Assembly: GCA_018663625.1 (NCBI GenBank)
Contig: JABJPX010000001.1
Coordinates: 78,940 to 142,939 of the forward strand
DNA length: 64,000 bases
Origin: Polaribacter sp.
Lineage (GTDB): Bacteria > Bacteroidota > Bacteroidia > Flavobacteriales > Flavobacteriaceae
Direction of reading: 5' to 3'
The notes under the pieces: model-generated
Database searches by the model: none
The model's input: the letters and a program-made list of their open reading frames with translations, nothing else
What the model was told of the DNA's origin: nothing
Part shown: in pieces, positions 36,701-45,348 of the stretch
Layout of the letters: every line of letters starts with the position of its first letter
Position numbering within the stretch: position 1 is the stretch's first letter
Position numbers and translations under genes: made by a program

Positions 36701-37342
36701 TTGAGAGATACATCAAAACATCAAGGACTTAGAAATCAATTAGCTACCGTACTACAAGCAAAAGGAATTACCGACAGAAAAGTATTGAATGCTATTCGTC
36801 AAATTCCACGGCATCTTTTTATTGATAGTAGTTTTGAAGATCACGCATACAAAGACAAAGCATTTCCAATTGCAGCAGAGCAAACCATTTCTCAACCCTA
36901 TACAGTTGCGTTCCAATCGCAAACGCTAGCCATACAACCCAATGAAAAGGTATTGGAAATTGGAACTGGATCTGGATATCAAACGGCTGTTTTATTAGAA
37001 TTAAAAGCTGCTGTATTTTCTATTGAAAGACAACAAGAATTGTTTAAAAAAACGTCCTTGTTTTTACCGAAATTAGGCTACATACCTAAGAAATTTATTT
37101 TTGGTGATGGTTATAAAGGGCTGCCAGAGCAAGCTCCTTTTGATAAAATTATTGTAACAGCTGGTGCGCCATTTGTACCTAAACCATTATTATCACAACT
37201 AAAAGTAGGAGGGATGCTTCTCATTCCGGTTGGCGATACTACGCAAATAATGACTTTATTCATTCGGAAATCTGCCAAAGAGTTTGAAAAACAAGAATTG
37301 GGCGATTTTGCTTTTGTACCGATGCTAGAAAAGAAAAACTAA
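36701..37342 (+). CDS. pcm: protein-L-isoaspartate O-methyltransferase
   Basis: SAM-dependent methyltransferase of 213 residues that repairs isoaspartate in aged proteins. Motifs are RHLFIDSSFEDHAYKDKAFPI, EQTISQPYTVAFQ and SAM loop VLEIGTGSGYQTAV. The start is TTG: no in-frame ATG occurs early in the protein, and a stop codon lies eight codons upstream, so translation cannot begin further up. RDTSKHQGLRNQL is where the family's N-terminus normally begins. It is divergent from the Gfo/Idh gene and convergent with DUF2147. Confidence 0.93.
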   Translation: MRDTSKHQGLRNQLATVLQAKGITDRKVLNAIRQIPRHLFIDSSFEDHAYKDKAFPIAAEQTISQPYTVAFQSQTLAIQPNEKVLEIGTGSGYQTAVLLELKAAVFSIERQQELFKKTSLFLPKLGYIPKKFIFGDGYKGLPEQAPFDKIIVTAGAPFVPKPLLSQLKVGGMLLIPVGDTTQIMTLFIRKSAKEFEKQELGDFAFVPMLEKKN

Positions 37343-37423
37343 TTTTATAAAGTGAAGTTATGCTCCATAAAGTATAATAAAGGCATACTGATGGACCCCA
37401 ATTTTATTTTTCTGAAAAAATAA

Positions 37424-37849
37424 TTACTCCGCTCTTTCCCAATAAGCAGTTTTTCCAAAAAGTGAAATTCCAATATAACCTCTTATTTTTAGCTTATTCG
37501 GCTTTTCAAGTAAGATATAACACTTATAGACACTCCCGTTTCTTGGATCTAAAATAGTCCCTCCAGACCATTCATCACCTTTTTTTTCCAAACCATCCAA
37601 AATGTTCATACCGAGAATTTTCTGCCCTTTCTTGCTTCCTTCACAGAACTCACAAATAACATCTTGTCTTTTTGGATCCATCACTTGAACTACTTTGGCA
37701 TACGCTTTTCCTTGATCTTCATAAACTTCGATAACAGAATCAATTTCACCTGTAGCGTCATTTTTAGAATTCCATTTTCCAAATATACTTTGTGCACTTA
37801 AGGAGATAGATAGCGTAACGAATAAAAATGTAAAAAGTATTTTTTTCAA
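37424..37849 (-). CDS. secreted DUF2147 protein
   Basis: Protein of 141 residues with a clear signal peptide (MKKILFTFLFVTLSISLSAQ) and a lipocalin-like DUF2147 domain: IFGKWNS at the start, GKAYAKV, GGTILDPRNGSVYKCYI and LKIRGYIGISLFGKTAYWER. It probably lies in the periplasm or outside; function is unknown. It is downstream of kdsC (15 bases) in a minus-strand run. Confidence 0.88.
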   Translation of the reverse strand: MKKILFTFLFVTLSISLSAQSIFGKWNSKNDATGEIDSVIEVYEDQGKAYAKVVQVMDPKRQDVICEFCEGSKKGQKILGMNILDGLEKKGDEWSGGTILDPRNGSVYKCYILLEKPNKLKIRGYIGISLFGKTAYWERAE

Positions 37850-37864
37850 AATAAAAGGGTTGTT

Positions 37865-38389
37865 TTATAGGGTTGCATTAAAATTAGAATTCCACTTTCC
37901 TTGCACTCGCATGACTTGCTCTATAACATCGCGAACACAACCTTCGCCTCCTTTTTTATTAGAAATATAGGTGGCAATTTCTTTGATTTCAGCAACAGCA
38001 TCATTGGGACAGGCTGGCAATCCTACGACATTCATCACCGGATAATCTGGTACATCATCTCCCATATAAAGTACGTTTTCGGGCTGCAAATTGTATTTTT
38101 TTACCAATTCTTGGTATTGTTCAATTTTATTATGAGCCCCTAAATAGATGTCCTCAATTCCTAAAGCAGTTAATCGATTTCGAACTCCTTCATTGGTACC
38201 ACCAGAAATAATACAAACACGATACCCATTGTTTAAGGCTGTTTTCATGGCATAACCATCTTTTACATTCATATGTCTTACCAGTTCACCATCAGGCATA
38301 ATTGTAAGCATTCCGTTGGTAAGTACACCGTCAACATCAAATATAAATGTCGTAATTTTTGGCAATAATTGTTTGAAACTAATTTCCAT
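37865..38389 (-). CDS. kdsC: 3-deoxy-D-manno-octulosonate-8-phosphate phosphatase (KdsC-like)
   Basis: HAD phosphatase of 174 residues that makes Kdo for the lipopolysaccharide core. FIFDVDGVLTNG (two Asp), CIISGGT, GAHNKIEQY and YMGDDVPDYPVM are the HAD motifs, and the compact C0-type cap-less fold ends with GEGCVRDVIEQVM typical of KdsC. Its start overlaps the end of the DUF2520 gene by 11 bases, showing translational coupling. KdsD sits at the right end of the window and LptB near it, so LPS assembly genes cluster. Confidence 0.88.
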   Translation of the reverse strand: MEISFKQLLPKITTFIFDVDGVLTNGMLTIMPDGELVRHMNVKDGYAMKTALNNGYRVCIISGGTNEGVRNRLTALGIEDIYLGAHNKIEQYQELVKKYNLQPENVLYMGDDVPDYPVMNVVGLPACPNDAVAEIKEIATYISNKKGGEGCVRDVIEQVMRVQGKWNSNFNATL

Positions 38390-39074
38390 TTTGTATAGAT
38401 TTTGTAACTGTTGTATAGATTTCTTGCTGTTGTTTGTTCAACAGTGCTAAATGTTCGTTTATTGTTCTTTGATCTTTTCTAATTGCAGGACCAGTCTGGG
38501 CTTCAGCTGGTGATAGTGTTTCTATTTTGGAAGCTGTTTCTTTAATCAATGGTTCCAAAATCGCAAAAGGAACATTATTTTCTGCACAAATATCACTTCC
38601 TATTTTATACATATGATTGGAGAAGTTATTGACAAATACTGCTGCAATATGCAATGCTTTTCGTTGTTCTGAATTGATCGCATATACTTTTTTTCCAATT
38701 AAATTGGCCAATAGTTCTAATAGGATATAATCCTTTTCATTTTCAGCTTCCAAACAAAAAGGTACCTCAGAAAAATCAACGATTTTGTTTTTAGAAAATG
38801 TTTGTAACATATAGAAAACACCTTTTCTACCTTTGTTATTTAAAGAATTCATTGCAACACTTCCAGAAGTATGGACAACCAATGAATTCGGTATTTTTGA
38901 TGAAACTTCAGCAATGGCATCGTCAGAAACGGCAATAATTGTAACGTCTGCGTTTGGGATGTCTGTTAAATTTCTTGAATTTATCTTTGTAACAATGACG
39001 GCATCGGCTTTTAAAAAAGCCTGATATAAATGTGAAGCCACATTTCCGTCACCAATTATTAGTATAGAGATCAT
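38379..39074 (-). CDS. Rossmann-like/DUF2520 protein
   Basis: Protein of 231 residues with an N-terminal Rossmann domain (MISILIIGDGNVASHLY) and a C-terminal DUF2520 helical domain (RKALHIAAVFVNNFSNHMY; AQTGPAIRKDQRTINEHL). The layout resembles ketopantoate reductase or pyrroline-5-carboxylate reductase, but the substrate is unknown. The ATG at 39074 is preferred because the longer version adds only MNIFAA. It overlaps kdsC by 11 bases, so they are one operon. Confidence 0.85.
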   Translation of the reverse strand: MISILIIGDGNVASHLYQAFLKADAVIVTKINSRNLTDIPNADVTIIAVSDDAIAEVSSKIPNSLVVHTSGSVAMNSLNNKGRKGVFYMLQTFSKNKIVDFSEVPFCLEAENEKDYILLELLANLIGKKVYAINSEQRKALHIAAVFVNNFSNHMYKIGSDICAENNVPFAILEPLIKETASKIETLSPAEAQTGPAIRKDQRTINEHLALLNKQQQEIYTTVTKSIQNGN

Positions 39075-39148
39075 TGCAGCGAAGATATTCAAATTATATA
39101 GAAATTTAGATTCGAATTTCTTAAATTCGCTTTATAATTTAAATAACA

Positions 39149-40306
39149 ATGGCGAAGAATAACGATTTTGGAATCAACACCCAATGTGTACACGTTGGTG
39201 AAGTAGAAGATAAACAGTTTAAAGGAGCAGTTTCACCTATATATATGGCTACTTCTTATGCTTTTGATGGGGTAGATGTCAAACGATATCCGAGATACTT
39301 CAACACACCAAACCAAGAAATGCTTTGTAAGAAAATTGCAGCTTTAGAACATTCTGAAGCTGGATTGATTTTTGGATCTGGAATGGCCGCAATAAGTACC
39401 GCATTATTTGCTTTTCTTAAAGCTGGTGACCATATCATTATTCAACAAGTTATCTATGGTGGTACTTATCACTTAATCGTTTCCGAATTTGAAAAGTATG
39501 GCATTGAATACTCTTTTACAGATTCCGATCAAGTAGCCGATTTCATTCCACTTATTAAAGAGAATACGAAGGTTTTGTATATTGAAACTCCTTCAAATCC
39601 ATTATTGGGGATAACGGATATAAAAGCAATTAGTGTTTTAGCAAAAGAGCGAAACATTATTACAATGATCGACAATACATTTGCATCTCCCATTAATCAA
39701 ACACCTGCCGATTTTGGAATTGATATTGTTTTACATTCTGCAACAAAATATATGGGTGGGCATTCTGATATTTCAGCGGGCGCAATAGCTGCTAGTCAAG
39801 CACATATAGATCTTATTTGGAATACGGCCATTAATTTTGGTGGAAATTTAAGTGATCAAACAGTCTGGTTGCTTGAAAGAAGTTTGAAAACCCTAAATAT
39901 TCGAGTGAAAGAACAAACAAAGAATGCACTTGTTATGGCAACCTATTTAGAGGAAAATAAAAATATTGAACGTGTGTATTATCCGGGATTAAAGAGTCAT
40001 CCACAATATGAATTGGCAAAATCTCAAATGCATGGTTTTGGTGCCATGTTGTCTTTTGAATTGAAAGAAGGCATGGATGCAATGGACTTTCAGAATAATT
40101 TGCAATTGATAAAACCTTCGCTCAGTTTAGCAGGTTTAGAGAGTACTACGGTAAGTCCTGCTCAAACAACACATGCACTTCTTAGTGAAGAAGAACGGTT
40201 GGCTAGAGGTATAAAAGAGGGATTAATTCGTTTTTCAGTAGGAATCGAAGAACCAAAAGATCTCATTGCAGATATTGAACAAGCAATCGAAAAAACAAAA
40301 AAATGA
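39149..40306 (+). CDS. Cys/Met-metabolism PLP enzyme (cystathionine synthase/lyase type)
   Basis: PLP enzyme of 385 residues. It shows the substrate-channel TQCVHVGE N-terminus, SGMAAISTALFA, YIETPSNPLLGITD, and the PLP lysine in LHSATKYMGGHSD. This family covers cystathionine gamma-synthase, gamma-lyase and methionine gamma-lyase, and the sequence alone does not choose. It overlaps bshB1 by four bases (ATGA), so it is translated together with the bacillithiol gene, which fits a role in making or recycling cysteine. Confidence 0.85.
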   Translation: MAKNNDFGINTQCVHVGEVEDKQFKGAVSPIYMATSYAFDGVDVKRYPRYFNTPNQEMLCKKIAALEHSEAGLIFGSGMAAISTALFAFLKAGDHIIIQQVIYGGTYHLIVSEFEKYGIEYSFTDSDQVADFIPLIKENTKVLYIETPSNPLLGITDIKAISVLAKERNIITMIDNTFASPINQTPADFGIDIVLHSATKYMGGHSDISAGAIAASQAHIDLIWNTAINFGGNLSDQTVWLLERSLKTLNIRVKEQTKNALVMATYLEENKNIERVYYPGLKSHPQYELAKSQMHGFGAMLSFELKEGMDAMDFQNNLQLIKPSLSLAGLESTTVSPAQTTHALLSEEERLARGIKEGLIRFSVGIEEPKDLIADIEQAIEKTKK

Positions 40307-41019
40307 AGTTAGATATATTAGCTTTTGGGGCACACCCAGATGATGTAGAATTGGGCTGTGGTGCTACGATTGCCAAAGAAATTTCTTTAGGTAAAAGTGT
40401 TGGAATTATCGATTTAACACGTGGTGAATTAGGTACTCGAGGTTCTGCTAAATTAAGAGATCATGAAGCTGAAAATGCTGCAAAAATTCTTAAAGTTTCT
40501 GTGAGAGAGAATTTAAATTTCGCAGATGGATTTTTCATTAATGATAAAAAACATCAGTTAGAGGTCATTAAAATGATTCGGAAATACCAGCCAGACATCA
40601 TCTTATGCAACGCTGTTGAGGATCGGCACATTGATCATCCCAAAGGGAGTAGCCTGGTTTCTGATGCTTGTTTTTTAAGTGGACTCATGAAAATTGAGAC
40701 TGACATTGCTGGAATTCAACAGGAGAAATGGCGCCCAAAACAAGTGTATCATTATATACAATGGAAAAATAGTTCACCCGATTTTGTGGTGGATGTAAGT
40801 GGTTTTTTAGATCTAAAAACAAAAGCCGTTTTAGCATATTCATCTCAGTTCTTTGATCCAAATAGTAAGGAACCAGAAACGCCAATTACGAGTAAAAATT
40901 TTATAGATAGTATTCACTACAGAGCAAAGGATTTGGGGCGTTTAATCGGTGTAGACGCTGCAGAAGGCTTTACTACAGAACGTTACGTTGCCGTTGAAAA
41001 TTTAAGTAAATTAATTTAA
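40303..41019 (+). CDS. bshB1: bacillithiol biosynthesis deacetylase BshB1
   Basis: Zinc deacetylase of 238 residues in the PIG-L/LmbE family, making GlcN-malate from GlcNAc-malate in bacillithiol synthesis. FGAHPDDVELGCGA (His-11, Asp-13/14) and NAVEDRHIDHPKGS are zinc and catalytic sites; LTRGELGTRGS is the family-wide marker of BshB1. bshA and bshC are not in the window. It is coupled by a four-base overlap to the preceding Cys/Met PLP enzyme. Confidence 0.92.
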   Translation: MKLDILAFGAHPDDVELGCGATIAKEISLGKSVGIIDLTRGELGTRGSAKLRDHEAENAAKILKVSVRENLNFADGFFINDKKHQLEVIKMIRKYQPDIILCNAVEDRHIDHPKGSSLVSDACFLSGLMKIETDIAGIQQEKWRPKQVYHYIQWKNSSPDFVVDVSGFLDLKTKAVLAYSSQFFDPNSKEPETPITSKNFIDSIHYRAKDLGRLIGVDAAEGFTTERYVAVENLSKLI

Positions 41020-41026
41020 TTTTTTC

Positions 41027-41058
41027 TTTCGTTACAATAGAAAAAACGATTATATTTG
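41027..41058 (+). promoter_or_regulatory. Bacteroidota-type promoter of tRNA-His
   Basis: TTTC (41027-41030), a 20-base spacer and TATATTTG (41051-41058), ending 16 bases before the tRNA. Confidence 0.65.
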
Positions 41059-41074
41059 CACCCGAAATTACATG

Positions 41075-41148
41075 GTGGTTGTAGCTCAGTTGGTTAGAGT
41101 ATCGGTTTGTGGTACCGAGGGTCGCGGGTTCGAATCCCGTCTTCCACC
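41075..41148 (+). tRNA. tRNA-His (anticodon GTG)
   Basis: Cloverleaf read by eye: acceptor GTGGTTG / CTTCCAC, D stem GCTC/GAGT, anticodon stem TCGGT/ACCGA around TTGTGGT (anticodon GTG), T arm GCGGG-TTCGAAT-CCCGT and C at position 73. A G immediately before (41074) can serve as the His-specific G-1 paired to C73. The 3' CCA is not encoded. Two successive U-U mismatches (5:68 and 6:67) weaken the acceptor stem. Confidence 0.95.
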
Positions 41149-41150
41149 CA

Positions 41151-41191
41151 AAGCCAAAGCCCAGTAAATACTGGGTTTTTGGCATATTTTT
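41151..41191 (+). terminator. terminator-like hairpin after tRNA-His
   Basis: GCCAAAGCCCAGT pairs with ACTGGGTTTTTGGC (one bulged T) around AAAT at 41153-41183, and an AT/T-rich tract follows. Confidence 0.6.
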
Positions 41192-41258
41192 ACCGCTCTG
41201 CAAAGCTTGTGTTTTTTGGAAACGTCCCTAAAAACGTCCCTAAAATACAACTTAAAAA

Positions 41259-41435
41259 ATGTCAAAAACACTTTTAAAATTCAATGATGGGTGCACTTGC
41301 ACGCAACCTGCTATTATCCCAAAAAATTGGAAGACAGACTGGAAAGAACTGCTTTTAAAAGATTGGAAGCTCCAGTACTATTTCTTTGATCCTGCTTTTA
41401 AAGATGACCAGTTTGATTATATTGGAAGCCCCTAA
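41259..41435 (+). pseudogene. truncated N-terminal fragment of a tyrosine-recombinase integrase
   Basis: An open frame of 58 codons, MSKTLLKFNDGCTCT followed by IIPKNWKTDWKE, DWKLQYYFFDPAFKDDQFDYIGSP and a stop. The wording resembles the N-terminal arm-binding region of Flavobacteriaceae integrases, which normally continue for more than 300 residues; nothing of the catalytic domain follows. Two CGTCCCTAAAA direct repeats (around 41223-41244) precede it. Its place directly 3' of a tRNA gene is the standard site for such elements. The integrase identity is recall-based; the truncation is plain. Confidence 0.55.
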
Positions 41436-41442
41436 AAAAAAT

Positions 41443-41547
41443 ATGATGAAAAATGTGCAAAAAATTGTTAAAGGAAATGCTAGGATTAAAAACGAACAAA
41501 CAATTCCGGTTTTTGTGATTACTTTTCTCATGGCTTCTAGGTTTTAA
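41443..41547 (+). other. short open frame in the tRNA-His scar
   Basis: 34 codons (MMKNVQKIVKGNARIKNEQ then TIPVFVITFLMASRF) between the integrase fragment and uvrA. It may be a leftover of element cargo; I do not recognise it. The rest of 41548-41693 contains only a short direct repeat. Confidence 0.2.
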
Positions 41548-41598
41548 AATGTGAATACACTTCAAAAGTAGGGGAGATGTAAGCTGCTATTTTAGTTT

Positions 41599-41632
41599 TT
41601 TAGAATTCGTTGCTACTGCTTTAGAATTCGTT
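41599..41632. repeat. 13-base direct repeat
   Basis: TTTAGAATTCGTT occurs at 41599-41611 and 41620-41632, 8 bases apart, in the non-coding stretch between the integrase scar and uvrA. Confidence 0.5.
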
Positions 41633-41693
41633 CACAGAAATTCTTTCTTAAAGGTTTTTCAGTAGCTTTAGTTGTTTCGTTTAGACCAGTAGA

Positions 41694-44486
41694 TTAAGAG
41701 TTGAGTTTTTCTTTCAAGTACTTTGCGGTATATGATTTTTTATTTTTGATCAATTGCTCTGGAGTTCCTTCAAAAATAAGTGTTCCTCCATTTTTTCCAC
41801 CGTCCAAACCTAAGTCTATAATATAATCGGCGCATTTTATGAGTTCTATATTGTGTTCAATAACCAATATGGAATGTCCTTTTCCTATTAAAGCTTCAAA
41901 GGATGCTAATAGTTTTTTAATATCATGAAAATGCAAACCTGTTGTAGGTTCATCGAAAATAAAGAAGGTTTTATCTTTGGTCGTTCCTTTTACTAAGAAT
42001 GATGCCAATTTAATTCTTTGCGCCTCACCTCCTGAAAGGGTTGATGAAGACTGCCCTAATTTCACATAGCCCAATCCAACATCTTGTAAAGGTTTTAGTT
42101 TTTGCGATATTTTCTTTTCTCCATTGTCTGTAAAAAAGTCTACAGCATCATCAATGGTTAAATTTAAAATATCATCAATGTTTTTTTGATCTATTTTGAT
42201 TTCTAAAACTTCTTTTTTAAATCGTTTTCCTCCACAGGTATCACATTCCAAATGCACGTCTGCCATAAATTGCATTTCGATGGTCACTTCTCCTTCTCCT
42301 TTACAAATTTCGCAACGTCCACCTTCTACATTAAAAGAAAAATGTTTGGGTTTGTAGTTTCTTATTTTTGATAATTTAGAATTTGAAAACAACGCACGAA
42401 TATCATCATAAGCTTTTATATAGGTTACAGGGTTTGAACGTGAGGAACGTCCAATCGGATTCTGATCTATAAACTCTACATTTTTTAAGGTCTCAAAATC
42501 TCCAGTAATACTAGTATGTTGTCCTATTTTATTTCCATAACCGGTCAATTTTTTTTGTAGTGATGGATATAAGATATTCTTTACCAACGTACTTTTCCCA
42601 GAACCAGAAACTCCAGTAATAACGCTTAAACTATTTAAAGGAATCGTAACATCGATATTTTTAAGGTTATTTTCTCTTGCCCCAACAATTTTAATTTTAT
42701 TGTTCGATTTCCTTCTTTTAGTTGGAACTTCAATTTTTAAATCTTCGTTCAAGTATTTTGCAGTTAAAGAGTCTGATTTTAAAATATCATTAAACGTTCC
42801 TTCAGCAACCACGTGACCCCCAAAAGTTCCTGCTTCTGGACCAATATCTATAATATAATCTGATTCTTTCATGATGTCTTCATCATGCTCTACAACAACA
42901 ACCGTATTGCCTAAATCTCGTAAATCTTTTAAAACACCAATCAATCTTTCGGTGTCTTTTGGATGCAGACCTATACTCGGCTCATCTAAAATATACATAG
43001 AGCCTACTAAAGAACTTCCTAATGAAGTAGCTAAGTTAATTCGTTGACTTTCTCCTCCCGAAAGGGTATTTGAGGTTCTATTGATCGTTAAATAATTTAA
43101 CCCCACATTATTAAGAAATTGCAACCTATTGTTGATTTCAATTAATAAGCGTTTCCCAATTTTTTGTTCGTATTTATCTAATTGTATCTTCTTAAAAAAT
43201 GCTGCCAATTCATCTAATGGGAGCGTTACGAGATCTGAAATTGTTTGGTTGTTAATTTTTACAAATTCGGTTTCCTGACGTAGGCGTTTTCCGTTACAAG
43301 TAGTACATTTTGTTTTTCCGCGATAGCGCGATAACATTACTCGATTTTGAATTTTATAGCTTTTTTCTTCTAAAACGGTGAAAAAGTGATGAATTCCATG
43401 AAACCTTTTGTTTCCATTCCAAACAAGCTCTTTTTGTTTGTCGGTCAACTGAAACCAGGGTTTGTGAATTGGAATATCAAATTCAAAGGCTACACTTATT
43501 AAGGATTCTTTATAGTGAATATAAGATGGAGTTTTAAATGGAAAAATAGCATCATCATAAATCGATAATCCCGTATTTGGAATGACTAAATCCTCATCAA
43601 TACCTACAACATTCCCATACCCTTCACAAGTTGGGCAAGCACCATACGGGTTGTTGAAACTAAATAAATGGGTGTTGGGTTCTAAAAAAGAGAGGCCATC
43701 TAAATCAAATTTATTGCTAAATTCTGTTGTTTTCTTTTTTTCTAAATCTTCAATGAAACAAATTCCTTTCCCTTCAAAAAAGGCAGTTTGTATGGCATCT
43801 GCAACTCGGTTATAAAAATCTTCATTGTCTTTTGTGATAATTCGATCGACCACTAAAAACAAATCTTCGTTGTTATATTCATCAACAATAAAGTTTCCAA
43901 TTCTAACTACGTTTTCCTTCCACTTCAAACGGGCATACCCTTGTTGTTCTAGAACTTGTAAAAGGGTTTTTAAATCTCGTCCTTCATCAATAACAATAGG
44001 AGCCAATAAAAGTAATTTTATGTTTTCGTTGCATTTTTTTACAAAATTCACCACATCTGATACCGTGTCTTTTTTTACTTCGTTTCCTGAAATAGGAGAA
44101 AATGTTTTTCCAATTCTGGCAAACAATAATTTAATATAATCATAAATCTCTGTGGATGTACCAACGGTAGAACGCGGATTTGTGGAGTTTACTTTTTGTT
44201 CAACAGCAATTGCTGGAGCGATTCCTTTTATGTAATCTACTTTTGGCTTGTGCAATTTGCCTAAAAACTGCCTCGCATACGAACTCAAACTTTCTACATA
44301 GCGTCTTTGACCTTCTGCATACAGTGTATCAAAAGCCAATGAAGATTTTCCTGAGCCAGATAATCCAGTGATCACTACCAACTTATTTCGTGGAATTACA
44401 ACATCAATGTTTTTTAAATTATGGAGTTTTGCTCCTTTAATGATGATGTTTTGTTTGGGGTCAATCGTAGAAATATCTGCTTTCAT
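41694..44486 (-). CDS. uvrA: UvrABC system protein A
   Basis: Damage-sensing ATPase of nucleotide-excision repair, 930 residues. Walker A motifs are GLSGSGKSS and GVSGSGKST; signatures are LSGGESQR and LSGGEAQR; Walker B motifs are ILDEPSIGLHP and FDEPTTGLHF. The second zinc module is intact (CEICKGEG to CDTCGG). In the first, only the second cysteine pair is kept (ACPTCEGYG); the expected first CxxC about 20 residues upstream is replaced by a stretch without cysteine (SNKFDLDGLSF). Its 3' end faces the tRNA scar. Confidence 0.95.
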   Translation of the reverse strand: MKADISTIDPKQNIIIKGAKLHNLKNIDVVIPRNKLVVITGLSGSGKSSLAFDTLYAEGQRRYVESLSSYARQFLGKLHKPKVDYIKGIAPAIAVEQKVNSTNPRSTVGTSTEIYDYIKLLFARIGKTFSPISGNEVKKDTVSDVVNFVKKCNENIKLLLLAPIVIDEGRDLKTLLQVLEQQGYARLKWKENVVRIGNFIVDEYNNEDLFLVVDRIITKDNEDFYNRVADAIQTAFFEGKGICFIEDLEKKKTTEFSNKFDLDGLSFLEPNTHLFSFNNPYGACPTCEGYGNVVGIDEDLVIPNTGLSIYDDAIFPFKTPSYIHYKESLISVAFEFDIPIHKPWFQLTDKQKELVWNGNKRFHGIHHFFTVLEEKSYKIQNRVMLSRYRGKTKCTTCNGKRLRQETEFVKINNQTISDLVTLPLDELAAFFKKIQLDKYEQKIGKRLLIEINNRLQFLNNVGLNYLTINRTSNTLSGGESQRINLATSLGSSLVGSMYILDEPSIGLHPKDTERLIGVLKDLRDLGNTVVVVEHDEDIMKESDYIIDIGPEAGTFGGHVVAEGTFNDILKSDSLTAKYLNEDLKIEVPTKRRKSNNKIKIVGARENNLKNIDVTIPLNSLSVITGVSGSGKSTLVKNILYPSLQKKLTGYGNKIGQHTSITGDFETLKNVEFIDQNPIGRSSRSNPVTYIKAYDDIRALFSNSKLSKIRNYKPKHFSFNVEGGRCEICKGEGEVTIEMQFMADVHLECDTCGGKRFKKEVLEIKIDQKNIDDILNLTIDDAVDFFTDNGEKKISQKLKPLQDVGLGYVKLGQSSSTLSGGEAQRIKLASFLVKGTTKDKTFFIFDEPTTGLHFHDIKKLLASFEALIGKGHSILVIEHNIELIKCADYIIDLGLDGGKNGGTLIFEGTPEQLIKNKKSYTAKYLKEKLNS

Positions 44487-44702
44487 TTATAAAAAAATAT
44501 AAGCGTTAAAAATACCACTTTTCAAAGTCTTAAATTCATAAATTAAAATGAAATTTGTCAAAAAAGTTGCTAAATTGGATAAAAATAAAGATATTTGAAT
44601 TCTTTAACACTCATAAATAAAACGCCTATACTAAAAAATTACTTTTAATTATTAAAATAATAATAGAAACGAAAAGCGCCATGCTTTTCAAAAAGTAATT
44701 TG

Positions 44703-45290
44703 ATGATGCGTAAAAACTCGACCCCAGATAGTACCCTAGTAAGTGATTTTATTAATGGCTGTGAAACTTCCCTAGAAATATTAATTAAAAGACACAAACA
44801 ACGTCTGTATAGCTTTATATATAGTAAAGTTTTAAATAGAGACATTGCTGAAGATGTTTTTCAAGATACTTTTATCAAAGTAATTCGAACCCTTAAAAAA
44901 GGGAATTACAATGAAGAAGGAAAATTTCTTCCTTGGGTAATGCGAATTGCTCATAATTTGGTAATAGATCATTTCAGAAAAACAAACAGAATGCCAACCT
45001 TCAAAAATACAGATGAATTTGATATTTTTTCTGTGATTGGGGATGGAAATTTAAATGCTGAGAAAAAAATGATTCAAGAACAAATTCATACAGATGTAAG
45101 AGCGTTGATTGAAGAATTACCAGAGGAGCAAAAAGAAGTTTTAATAATGCGGATGTATAGAGATATGAGCTTCAAGGAAATAAGCGAAAACACAGGAGTA
45201 AGTATCAATACCGCTTTGGGAAGAATGCGGTATGCTTTGATGAATATGAGAAAATTAATAGAGAAAAATAAAATTATATTAGTCAATTAA
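44703..45290 (+). CDS. ECF-type RNA polymerase sigma factor
   Basis: Sigma-70 family member of 195 residues lacking regions 1 and 3. Region 2: YSFIYSKVLNRDIAEDVFQDTFIKVI, WVMRIAHNLVIDHFRK. Region 4: LPEEQKEVLIMRMYRDMSFKEISENTGVSINTALGRM. No anti-sigma gene is adjacent. The stretch from 44703 (ATGATG) is used rather than a TTG at 44700. A small gene follows at 45349, a pairing I recall from related genomes; nth lies convergent. Confidence 0.9.
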   Translation: MMRKNSTPDSTLVSDFINGCETSLEILIKRHKQRLYSFIYSKVLNRDIAEDVFQDTFIKVIRTLKKGNYNEEGKFLPWVMRIAHNLVIDHFRKTNRMPTFKNTDEFDIFSVIGDGNLNAEKKMIQEQIHTDVRALIEELPEEQKEVLIMRMYRDMSFKEISENTGVSINTALGRMRYALMNMRKLIEKNKIILVN

Positions 45291-45348
45291 CAATAAAAGT
45301 AAAAGTGCCTCGTTACTTGTTTATATCGAATCTATTAAACAAAAATGT

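Noticed and set aside
41599..41632. TTTAGAATTCGTT direct repeat considered as an att site.
   Set aside because: The copies are only 8 bases apart and do not match the 3' end of tRNA-His.
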